IMG/VR virus record: IMGVR_UViG_3300048778_000432
Coordinates: 1-20,308 of that record
Strand: one strand, 5' to 3'
Source: a virus
Length of the DNA stretch: 20,308 bases
Made by a program: the position numbers and the translations under genes. The notes beneath the pieces are model-generated. The model was not told where the DNA came from. It saw only the letters and a program-made list of their open reading frames with translations, and searched no databases. Below, one piece after another: positions 12,005 to 19,159 of the stretch (its first letter is position 1; each line of letters begins with the position of its first letter).

Positions 12005-13774
12005 CTACCTGCCCTTCTCAGACTGCCTGTGCGCATCGCCGGCCGCGTGCAGCGCCTTGGCGCCGCCTACGATCCGGCCCGTATTCTCTTCCACCTGCAC
12101 AGCACGGTCATCCAACAGTTTAACCATTTTTGAGTCTTTTGTATTGGTTACCGGCAGTGCCTTACCCAAAAACTGCTCCGTCCAGGCCTCAATCGCCGCC
12201 TTAGCCTCGCCTTTCGGGTCGTGCGAGATCCGCGCACTCAAAATGCGCACGTCGCGTCCCTCGGCAATCCACTTCTTCACCGTGTTCAGCGCGCTGTCGG
12301 GCGAGTCCACGCCCACCGGCGCGCCAATCTTGTCCAGGCCTTCGAATCCGTGATACTCGGCCAGCGTTCCATCCAGGTCACAGCCGTACCAGCCGCTCTC
12401 CGGGTCCACGGGCGGCGCCGTCACCAGTGTCATCTCTTCCGGTCGAACGTTCTGGATAATCTTGTTGTCGGCCCCGCGAACCCGCGCTCGCGCGGGCTGC
12501 CCGTTGGTCGGATTGAAATACTTCACCACGCCCGCGCGGCCATCCTTCAACCGCACTACGGCGCCGGTCTTTATTTCTTTCGTTTTGCCGCTGCTTCCTT
12601 GAACCGCGTTCGCACCGCTTCCCTGCTGTCGCTGTGCTTCGGCATATCCATCCCCTTGCTGGCTGAGTTCCACTCCTCCACGTCCACTCCCTGCTTTTCC
12701 ATCTCCTTCTTGTGGATATTGAAGTACGCCGCCTGCGCCTGGCTTTTGTACGGCATCGCTATTCTCCTTCGGTTTGGATGAGGAGGCTGTTATAGCCTCC
12801 CCACCCTGCTCTGGGATGTTCGCCTGCGTATTGCCAAACTTGTACTTCGTCTCACCTACAGGCGCTTTCGTCTCGTTTTGCCGACTCGCTAACTTGCTAA
12901 CTTGCTGACTTGCTGCTTTAAACTGGTCCCGCGTCGCCGCTTTATGCATGGCTGTGATCTCAGCACCCAGCCGTGCAGCCTCCGCCTTATCTCCCCGCGC
13001 TTCCGCCTTCTTCTGTTTTTCATACAGCGGTTCCGTTTGTTTCAGCGCGTCCACCTGGTCCTTGCCGCCCACCTGCAACTCTGAGACCTGGTTTGCCGCA
13101 TCCTTGCCGCCGGTGCGGATCGAGTACTGGTCCATATCCAGACCGTTGGACGTGATCTTGCTTTTATTCTCTACCGGCAGCTTCTTTTCGATGTGATCCC
13201 GCAGCTTCTCCAATGCCGAGCGCGAGTTCGCAGAGAGCCGGGCGCCCAGGTTGTCGATGTTGGTTTCCGCCGGCTTGCCGCGTTCGGCCTTCGTCTCCTG
13301 GCTGGCGTCCTTCTTTACGCGCACGCCCTCAACCTTTGCCCCCGGCACCGCCGCCGTCACCGCGGCAACCATCGCCTGCAGCACCGGCTCCTGTTCCTTT
13401 GCCGATGCTCGAATTTCACCTGCGTCGTTCGATCCCTGCACTACCGGACGATCTGAGCTTTCAGCTTCTACTGACGGCTGACGGCTGACGGCTGACGGCT
13501 GCTTTTCCGGCTTGTGCGCCTCATCCCGCCGCACGATCGGCAGCCCCGTCTCCTCGTCGATCCCAGTCACCTTCCCCGCCGGATGAGTGATGAGTTTTTG
13601 TGTTCCAGCTGAAAGCTGACGGCTAGAAGCTGAAGACTGTTTTACCGGCCTCAGCATCGCGCCGCTGGGCAATCCGCGCACAGCGCCCATGGGGCGCATC
13701 AGCGCACCGGGCGGCAAGCCTTTCGGCGTCGCTGCCCATTCCGCGTTACCGAGTTCCGCTAAAGTTGTAGCCAT
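12005..13774 (-). CDS. Long linker protein with C-terminal HAD phosphatase domain
   Basis: A 589-aa ORF with only a weak AAGAAAA-type RBS. Residues 460-575 are a HAD-like hydrolase: CDLDGTLAEY (Asp466, Asp468), ILSARIS (Ser513), Lys549 and LLDDRAVQ (Asp555-Asp556). This matches a stand-alone phage HAD family of about 150 aa that begins with G-W-x-G-x-D-L-D-G-T. Residues 402-451 (TGAVVRLKDGRAGVVKYF then the EEMTLV strand) look like a KOW/SH3-like barrel. The N-terminal 330 residues are polar, with a charged helical stretch (241-290), and include repeat-encoded QPSAVSRQPSV and SSASSRQLSAG. Residues 340-401 are Gln/Gly-rich and read across another gene in a different frame. It may be a fusion of once-separate genes. 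The substrate is unknown; polynucleotide 3'-phosphatase or nucleotidase activity is possible. Confidence 0.7.
   Translation of the reverse strand: MATTLAELGNAEWAATPKGLPPGALMRPMGAVRGLPSGAMLRPVKQSSASSRQLSAGTQKLITHPAGKVTGIDEETGLPIVRRDEAHKPEKQPSAVSRQPSVEAESSDRPVVQGSNDAGEIRASAKEQEPVLQAMVAAVTAAVPGAKVEGVRVKKDASQETKAERGKPAETNIDNLGARLSANSRSALEKLRDHIEKKLPVENKSKITSNGLDMDQYSIRTGGKDAANQVSELQVGGKDQVDALKQTEPLYEKQKKAEARGDKAEAARLGAEITAMHKAATRDQFKAASQQVSKLASRQNETKAPVGETKYKFGNTQANIPEQGGEAITASSSKPKENSDAVQKPGAGGVLQYPQEGDGKAGSGRGGVELSQQGDGYAEAQRQQGSGANAVQGSSGKTKEIKTGAVVRLKDGRAGVVKYFNPTNGQPARARVRGADNKIIQNVRPEEMTLVTAPPVDPESGWYGCDLDGTLAEYHGFEGLDKIGAPVGVDSPDSALNTVKKWIAEGRDVRILSARISHDPKGEAKAAIEAWTEQFLGKALPVTNTKDSKMVKLLDDRAVQVEENTGRIVGGAKALHAAGDAHRQSEKGR
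12571..12756 (-). CDS. Nested 61-aa phage protein (MPYKS family)
   Basis: It is read in a different frame from the 589-aa ORF that covers it. GGAG lies 8 bases before ATG 12756 (AAGGAGAATAGCG). The product begins MPYKSQAQAAYFNIHKKEME and continues with KQGVDVEEWNSASKGMDMP, which I recognise from many short phage proteins starting M-P-Y-K-S-x-x-Q with V-D-V-x-E-W and A-S-K-G; their function is unknown to me. Third codon positions in this frame are mostly G or C, whereas the covering frame here is A-rich at third positions and gives low-complexity Gln/Gly sequence. I take this as a true gene. The C-terminus is basic (RFKEAAAKRKK). Confidence 0.78.
   Translation of the reverse strand: MPYKSQAQAAYFNIHKKEMEKQGVDVEEWNSASKGMDMPKHSDSREAVRTRFKEAAAKRKK
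12883..12914. repeat. Period-8 repeat tract (AACTTGCT)
   Basis: Four octamers: GACTCGCT, AACTTGCT, AACTTGCT, GACTTGCT. It is inside the 589-aa ORF (around residues 287-297) and resembles the period-7 tracts but with unit length 8. Confidence 0.85.
13471..13501. repeat. Period-7 repeat tract (CTGACGG)
   Basis: Four identical CTGACGG heptamers plus CTG. In the 589-aa ORF it encodes QPSAVSRQPSV (about 92-102). It is the most regular of the tracts. Confidence 0.97.
13608..13639. repeat. Period-7 repeat tract (GCTGAAA/GCTAGAA)
   Basis: Four heptamers and a half: GCTGAAA, GCTGACG, GCTAGAA, GCTGAAG, ACTG. It encodes SSASSRQLSA in the 589-aa ORF. Confidence 0.85.
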
Positions 13775-13827
13775 CGCGTCCGGTTTTCTTGGTACACTGT
13801 CCTTGCACTTCAGGGAGGATCAATCCC

Positions 13828-14070
13828 ATGCTCGCATTTCTCGGTTACGCCCTGCTCGCCGTTGTCGTCTTCTTCGCCCTCATCGCCATCGTCGAACACT
13901 TTTCAGCCAGCCTCGCCAATAAGGTTCTGGTGCTCGTTCCGCTTTGCCTGCTGGCGCTTCCCTTTCTGCTCTTGGGCTGCTGGGTGCTCTCCGCCATTCC
14001 CGCCATGCTGGCCTACCTGCTGATCGGCCTGTTCATCCTGGTCAACGCGGCAATTCAACTCCAGCGGTAA
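13828..14070 (+). CDS. Small multi-pass membrane protein on opposite strand
   Basis: An 80-aa protein. ATG 13828 has GGAGG at 13814-13818 nine bases upstream, the strongest ribosome site in the block; an in-frame GTG/ATG further upstream lacks one. Three hydrophobic helices are predicted: about 1-22 (FLGYALLAVVVFFALIAIV), 31-51 (LVLVPLCLLALPFLLLGCWV) and 55-76 (PAMLAYLLIGLFILVNAAI), separated by short polar turns. Third codon positions are mainly G or C. It lies in the 316-bp gap between two minus-strand genes and is transcribed against them. Size and three helices would fit a class I-type holin, and T7 has its holin in a comparable place, but strand inversion and lack of a lysin neighbour leave this open. 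Alternatively it is host-derived cargo. Confidence 0.72.
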   Translation: MLAFLGYALLAVVVFFALIAIVEHFSASLANKVLVLVPLCLLALPFLLLGCWVLSAIPAMLAYLLIGLFILVNAAIQLQR

Positions 14071-14072
14071 CA

Positions 14073-14105
14073 CACTCGCACTCGCACTGTTCACTGCGCA
14101 CTGTC
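14073..14105. repeat. Period-6/7 repeat tract (CACTGNN)
   Basis: Units CACTCG, CACTCG, CACTGTT, CACTGCG, CACTGTC. It spans the stop codon of the 1020-aa gene (14091-14093) and directly follows the stop of the plus-strand membrane gene. Confidence 0.8.
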
Positions 14106-17100
14106 CGTTGTTTCCAGCGGCACATACTCCCCATTCACCACATGTCCGAGCAATGTCTTGCCGTCTGGATGCAAGACTTCGTGAGTTGCTCCCTCCGGCG
14201 CTTGACCGGGGCGATAGATCACGTTTCCCGACGGCTCTTGCAGATTCGCTACCCCACCCGATCTTCCCGGCGCAGGTCCACCAGGAGGCGGTGCGCCCGC
14301 CGATCCCAGCGCCGCCATGGCCACCTGTTCCTTCGCCGCATCATGCACCTCGTTCGGTTCGCTGGCCGTCACGTCGGTAACCTGCCCGCCATTCGGCGGT
14401 GTCGACACACCTTCTCGATCTTCCGGCTTCTGCGTTGCCTGCTGAGCCGCCGCCGGCGCGGCCTTCAGCGCCGATTGAGGCAGGTTCTTCACTGTTTCCG
14501 CCGCCGCGTTTTTGATGGCCGTCGTCACCGGCATCGGCGGCGTGTGTTCCATCACCGCCGCTGTCGCATCGGGGTCGAGCAGCCTGCGCGCTACAAGACC
14601 TTTGCCAACAATATCGGCGGCGGCTCCCAGCGCGGTGCCCGCCGCGGCGCCAAGCGGGCCGCCCACCGCTGCTCCGGTTGCGGCGCCCACGGTACTCGCT
14701 CCCAGGTTCGTACCGGCGCGCAAAACCTGCCCCGCCTCCGATGCCGGCTGCAACACGCTCGCTGTGCCGGATGGATTCGATGGAAGATTGACAGTTCTGG
14801 ACACACTGGCCAGGTCGGTCAGGTCCTTTATCTGGTCCGGTGTCAGCACACCCTGCAACGGTTCCTTTTGTGCCCGGTTCCATCGCGATGCAAAGTTACG
14901 TAGGTCGACCGTTCCGTTTCCGGCCGGGTCAAACTGCCGCTCGATTGCCTGTCTGCGCAACATCGGAACCAGGCTTGGGTCAGCCTGCTCCATCGTCGCC
15001 ACTTCTTCCGGTGTCAGCAGCAACTTGCCGCTATCGTTGAAAATCTTCTGCGCCGCCGTCGTCCCGTCCGGAGCGTCCACCACCTGTTTCAATTGCGATC
15101 CCGGCTTGTCGTACACCGTTTGCTGTGCGGCCTTGTCTGCCAGGTCGCCCAGCGCTACCATGTGATCCGGCTGCAGAATCCCCTCCACCGTCGGCTTATC
15201 CGCGCTCTTCCACCGTTTAGGCAATCCAGCCAAATCTGGCGTCCCGCTGCCCGTAGGGTCCATCAACCTTTCGGCAAACTGCCGTCGCGCCTGCGCCACC
15301 ACGTCGCCGCGGTTGATCTCGTTCATCGACGATTGCAGCCGCTGGAAGTTCTCCGGGCTTAATCCGTTGATGCGGTCCGCCACTGCCGACGGATCGTCGC
15401 GCAGCAGCCAATAGAACGGGCTTTGGTTGTTGTCGTAGGTTTCCTTCAGTCCACGGTGCATCTCATTCGCGGAGCGGAAGTCGGCCACATCCTTTTTCGT
15501 CATGCCGGGTGTGTGTTCGGCATCTGTCATTGTTTCGTCGATCTTGCCGGTCAACTGTTTTATCCACGCCGTCGGCCGCGCGCCCACCACATCCTTGCCC
15601 CGCGTCATATCCAGCAGGTGGCTGCGCACCGTTTGCAGGTCTGACCAGTTGCGCAAACCTGTCGGATCGTTGATCGGTGCGAGCTTGCCGTCTTTGTCCA
15701 CGCCCGCCAGATCTTTGATCCATTTCCATGCTCGCGCATCGCCGCCGCTTAAGGCCTCTGGATGCTCGTCATAGAAACGCTTGTTCGCGTCGTAGATGCC
15801 GCGAGCCGACTGACGAATCTGCTGCACCTTGGGCGGCTTGTCGCCGATGCGCTGATCCAATCCGGCGTAGATTTCGTTTTCTGCATCCCGCACTGTAGCC
15901 AAGTGCTCTTCAAGCGCAACTTTGGCAGCCGCGCCAAACTGAGGCCGCGTCATCTTTTCCGGATGAATGCCGTTCAGCAGCGTATCCGCCGCCGCCGCCT
16001 GTCCCGGCACATCCGCCAGCGCATCGCGGTGCGCCTGCAGCGCGCCCTGCACCCGCTCGCCAAAGGTTCTACGGTCCATCGCCTCCGGATGCGCCCGGTC
16101 CAGTATGTCCGCCGCATGGCTATGCAGAGCCTGCACGTTGGCCGCGTTATTCGCCTCAAACTGCGGATTACCCGTCAGCGACTTTTCAGTCGCCGTCTTG
16201 GCTATGCGCGGGACCGGCGCGTTCGTAGCCTGTGCCCGATCCAGATTCACGCCCATTCCATGCGCAGCGCGCCAGCGTTCCATCGGCGAGGGTTCCCCCG
16301 GCGCAATCGGCTTGTCGAGCATCGCGCGCGGCGCCTGCATCTCCGCCAGCCGCCCGCGCGCTGCTTTCCTGAAGGCTCCCAAAGCTCCTTCTCCGGCTTC
16401 CGGCGCGGCGGCCACCGCCAGATTACCTGCGGCCGTGCCCAGCGCACCGGCAATGTCTCCAGATGCCGCCTTCCGCACCATCTGGTCCTCCGTTCCCACT
16501 ATCCACGGCCCCAGCATGGGCAGCGCAGCGCCCACGCCATGCCTTACCGCTTCCAGGCCATGCGCGCGCGCGTCGGGTCCGCCTGCGAGCGCGGCACGCG
16601 CTTCTTCCATCGCCTGCTCGCCCATCTCTACCTGCGGTTCCAGCAACCGCGTGACCGGACCACCGGCAGCGGCAAGCGGCGTGTTCCATGCCGGATGCGT
16701 CTGTTCGAATTCGTTTGCTCGCGGATCGAACATCGCCGGTATCCCCTTGATCGCTCCGCCAATCGCCGAACCCGCCGACGATAAAAAGCGCGACACCGGC
16801 CCTGCCGGTTCATTTGAACGATCGTAAAGCGGCATCCCCGAGGCATCTCTGCCAAGATATTTAGGCCCGCTGCCCCACATCGGCTGGCCGGCGGCATTCA
16901 CGCCGGTAATCACCGGCTCCGTGCCAGAGGCATATTCCTTGCCGTCGTTTTGCACAAAGCGGCCGCCGTGCGCCTGCGCTTCCACTGCCTGGTCCACAGG
17001 TACCCAGTGCTGGGCTCCGCCCGGAGCTTCCACGCGCAGAGCGAGTCTTCCCCTATGCAGATGCGCCTCGGCAATCTGATCCGGAGGGACCATGTAAACC

Positions 17101-17153
17101 TGGCCGTCCGGCGCCAGGATGGGAATACCGTTGGTTTTTGGTTTCTCAGCCAT
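14091..17153 (-). CDS. Large internal virion / DNA-ejection-like protein
   Basis: A 1020-aa protein. ATG 17153 overlaps the upstream TAA by one base, with GAAGG eight bases upstream. The N-terminus has two copies of a V-P-x-D-Q-x-x-E-A-x-x-H-x-G-R motif (22-36 and 51-65). Hydrophobic Gly/Ala helices occur at 129-141 and 205-252. Two internal duplications follow: HPEAMDRRTFGERVQGAL (355-372) with HPEKMTRPQFGAAAKVAL (397-414), and a D-P-x-G-x-G-T-x-D-L-x5-R-W block at 632 and 742. Residues 814-848 form a glycine-zipper-like segment (STVGAATGAAVGGPLGAAAG). The C-terminus is Pro/Gly-rich. Size, helical character, membrane-active-looking segments and position before the terminase genes resemble the T7 gp16 class of ejected proteins. 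No lysozyme motif was identified. The stop lies in a short-period repeat. Confidence 0.65.
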   Translation of the reverse strand: MAEKPKTNGIPILAPDGQVYMVPPDQIAEAHLHRGRLALRVEAPGGAQHWVPVDQAVEAQAHGGRFVQNDGKEYASGTEPVITGVNAAGQPMWGSGPKYLGRDASGMPLYDRSNEPAGPVSRFLSSAGSAIGGAIKGIPAMFDPRANEFEQTHPAWNTPLAAAGGPVTRLLEPQVEMGEQAMEEARAALAGGPDARAHGLEAVRHGVGAALPMLGPWIVGTEDQMVRKAASGDIAGALGTAAGNLAVAAAPEAGEGALGAFRKAARGRLAEMQAPRAMLDKPIAPGEPSPMERWRAAHGMGVNLDRAQATNAPVPRIAKTATEKSLTGNPQFEANNAANVQALHSHAADILDRAHPEAMDRRTFGERVQGALQAHRDALADVPGQAAAADTLLNGIHPEKMTRPQFGAAAKVALEEHLATVRDAENEIYAGLDQRIGDKPPKVQQIRQSARGIYDANKRFYDEHPEALSGGDARAWKWIKDLAGVDKDGKLAPINDPTGLRNWSDLQTVRSHLLDMTRGKDVVGARPTAWIKQLTGKIDETMTDAEHTPGMTKKDVADFRSANEMHRGLKETYDNNQSPFYWLLRDDPSAVADRINGLSPENFQRLQSSMNEINRGDVVAQARRQFAERLMDPTGSGTPDLAGLPKRWKSADKPTVEGILQPDHMVALGDLADKAAQQTVYDKPGSQLKQVVDAPDGTTAAQKIFNDSGKLLLTPEEVATMEQADPSLVPMLRRQAIERQFDPAGNGTVDLRNFASRWNRAQKEPLQGVLTPDQIKDLTDLASVSRTVNLPSNPSGTASVLQPASEAGQVLRAGTNLGASTVGAATGAAVGGPLGAAAGTALGAAADIVGKGLVARRLLDPDATAAVMEHTPPMPVTTAIKNAAAETVKNLPQSALKAAPAAAQQATQKPEDREGVSTPPNGGQVTDVTASEPNEVHDAAKEQVAMAALGSAGAPPPGGPAPGRSGGVANLQEPSGNVIYRPGQAPEGATHEVLHPDGKTLLGHVVNGEYVPLETTDSAQ

Positions 17154-19159
17154 TATTGTGCCTTCGGATGCTGGTTAAACCATCCATCTCCGCCCGCTGC
17201 CGGCGCACCCGATACCCCACCACCAGATGCTGCGCCTGCGCCGCCCATGATGGTCGAGAGAGGACTGACAGCCCCTGGGGGCATAGCGCTTTCCCATTGC
17301 TGCTGATAGCTGGCTAGTTTTCCTTGCAGCAAGCCGCGAAATTCCTGGATATTGGCCCTCAGGTTAGCCGGTGCAGCGTTCCTGTTTAGCAACTTGCTCA
17401 TGTGATCGAATTCCTCTTTGGTGATCACGCCACCCTTGTAGGCCTTCGATACTTCATTTGAAACTGCCGTCGCATCGGCGTCGTAGGCGGCAAGTTGCCG
17501 GCCTCGCTGCGAGCCGGAAGGCGTCAAGGCATTTTCAGCGGCATTCACCGTCGAGAAATACGTGTTATCTGGAATGTGCTGCTCCAGCCGGTTCAGATGT
17601 TGCAGCGCGGTGTTAAAGCTGTTGATTGCCTGCCCGGTTGTGCCGGAAGTGAAAGCCCGGCGCGTCGCGGCATAGGTTGGAAATTGTGCGGCGTCGTATC
17701 CGGGATAGGCACGATTCACCGCCTGTAAAATAGCCTGCGCCTGCGGGCTTCGACTGCTGGCCGTTGGTGGCGCCTCACGGCCTTCGCCGATCGCGCGCAC
17801 TACCCCGGCCATATTCGGATTGAGAGTCTTCAAAAACTCTTCGCCCGTCGTGCTTCCCGGCATCGCCGGCGCTGCACCGCCCATGCCAACATTCACGTTC
17901 ATCGGCCGCTCGTAGTGCACGCCCAGGTCCATCACCTTATTACCCTTGTCGTCGAGCATGTAGGTGTGCGGCTTATTATCTGGTCCCATGATCGGCTGCG
18001 ACTCTTTCAGTTGCACCTTCGGCCCCACCGGCTGTCCGTTGGCCATCACGGGCTGCGCTTCACCGGTTTGCCGGTTAATCATCATTGGGCCGGCGGCAGT
18101 TTCATGGAACTCCAGATTCCCGGCGCCCTGCTGTGTTTTCATCAGGTCATTGGCTGTTTTGGCCGCATCGTTATAACTGGTAGACACATCCCTTAGCGTT
18201 CCCGTCAATCCCTTCCGCCGGTCGGTCTGGTCCTTGAACTCCTGCAGCGTCGCCGCCCGCTGCGCCTGGTCGGTCGCCAGCGTGTTTTGCCGCGTCGCTT
18301 CCGTCGCATGGTAGGCCCGATCCGGCGCGCCATAAGCTGTACCCCCGGCAATATCCTGGGGCTCGATCGCACCCACCACCGCGCCTGGAATGCCGCCGGT
18401 CAGCAAGCCCACCACGCCGCCGCGCAGCCCGCGCAGAATTCTCGTGCCCACTCCAGGCTCATAACCGGCCTGCTTGGCCGATTCGGCTATCTTTCCCGTC
18501 TTGGGGTCATAGTAGGGCGTCGTTGCCGATTCGCCGGAAATTTTGGTGTCAATACCTGAAGTATCCGGGGCCGAGGCGTTTTGGAGTTCCGTCGCCACAT
18601 CGCTGGCCTGCTTTCCGGCAGCCAGGGCGCCGCGCACGCCTTCAAGGCCCAACGAAAGTGTTTCCGGCACATCCTGCGCCGGGCTGCTCGCCGTTCCCGT
18701 CGGGCTTACCTGCGAGCTGCTCTGCCCCGTCGTCTGGGACGGCTTGGGCATGGCCACCGGCGCGGCAGCAGCTTGCGTCGGTTGCGGTGTTTGCCCAGGC
18801 CTGGGCGGTTGTGCGCTGGCAGTACTCTGCGCCGCCAGCGCCATCGCTGGCCGTTGCATCGACGCGTTGGGCATCGGCGTCATTGCTCGAGGTCCCGGCG
18901 CGGCATTCGCGGTGTCGAGCGCGGCCATCACTGGCCCCTGATCCCTGACCCCTGCCGGGGTTCCCGACGGCTGATTTGTGGCCGGTGGGGTGGCTGATCC
19001 CTGGCTGTACGGCGACCCGAGTTTGCCCATCACCTCGGCGCGCAGTGCCGGGCTTGCCCGCACCTCGTCCGGGTCGTAGCCCATGCTCTGCAACACATTC
19101 CCCGCGCGGCTCAGGCCGCCCAGCTCGTCAGGATCGGCCCAATCGTTACCGTTCGACAT
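17153..19159 (-). CDS. Internal virion protein-like, middle-sized
   Basis: A 668-aa protein with GGAGG seven bases before ATG 19159; the start overlaps the upstream gene by 14 bp. Residues 1-50 are a short helical domain (DELGGLSRAGNVLQSMGYDP). Residues 50-165 are a Pro/Ala/Gln/Ser-rich linker, partly encoded by a period-7 repeat. A hydrophobic Gly-rich stretch lies at about 240-265 (LRGGVVGLLTGGIPGAVVGA). Residues 430-630 contain a helical domain I recall from podovirus internal virion proteins: a FNTALQHLNRLEQ helix, TFSTVNAAEN-type turn, TAVSNEVSKAYKG, and a FDHMSKLLNRN / FRGLLQGKL pair. By position and size it parallels T7 gp15, a protein ejected into the periplasm. The C-terminus is Gly-rich. 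No enzyme motif is visible. Confidence 0.65.
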   Translation of the reverse strand: MSNGNDWADPDELGGLSRAGNVLQSMGYDPDEVRASPALRAEVMGKLGSPYSQGSATPPATNQPSGTPAGVRDQGPVMAALDTANAAPGPRAMTPMPNASMQRPAMALAAQSTASAQPPRPGQTPQPTQAAAAPVAMPKPSQTTGQSSSQVSPTGTASSPAQDVPETLSLGLEGVRGALAAGKQASDVATELQNASAPDTSGIDTKISGESATTPYYDPKTGKIAESAKQAGYEPGVGTRILRGLRGGVVGLLTGGIPGAVVGAIEPQDIAGGTAYGAPDRAYHATEATRQNTLATDQAQRAATLQEFKDQTDRRKGLTGTLRDVSTSYNDAAKTANDLMKTQQGAGNLEFHETAAGPMMINRQTGEAQPVMANGQPVGPKVQLKESQPIMGPDNKPHTYMLDDKGNKVMDLGVHYERPMNVNVGMGGAAPAMPGSTTGEEFLKTLNPNMAGVVRAIGEGREAPPTASSRSPQAQAILQAVNRAYPGYDAAQFPTYAATRRAFTSGTTGQAINSFNTALQHLNRLEQHIPDNTYFSTVNAAENALTPSGSQRGRQLAAYDADATAVSNEVSKAYKGGVITKEEFDHMSKLLNRNAAPANLRANIQEFRGLLQGKLASYQQQWESAMPPGAVSPLSTIMGGAGAASGGGVSGAPAAGGDGWFNQHPKAQ
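18931..18958. repeat. Period-7 repeat tract (CTGATCC/CTGACCC)
   Basis: Heptamers CTGGCCC, CTGATCC, CTGACCC, CTGCCGG. A two-unit echo (CTGATCC CTGGCTG) follows near 18993-19006. It lies in the N-terminal linker of the 668-aa gene and encodes GVRDQGPV. Confidence 0.75.

Noticed and set aside
13471-13501. Short-period tracts considered as iterons or as CRISPR-like repeats
   Set aside because: Units are only 7 bases, differ from tract to tract, and lie in coding sequence or at stops, so neither iterons nor CRISPR fit.
13903-14094. 63-codon minus-strand frame overlapping the 1020-aa gene stop as GTGA
   Set aside because: It is the polar mirror of the plus-strand membrane protein. The plus frame has a strong RBS, coherent helices and better third-position bias. 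The GTGA overlap leaves slight doubt.
15762-16784. Long (340-codon) plus-strand frame opposite the 1020-aa gene
   Set aside because: It is Arg/His/Cys-rich, has no RBS and lies fully antisense to a gene with recognisable repeats; long antisense frames are expected at this GC content.
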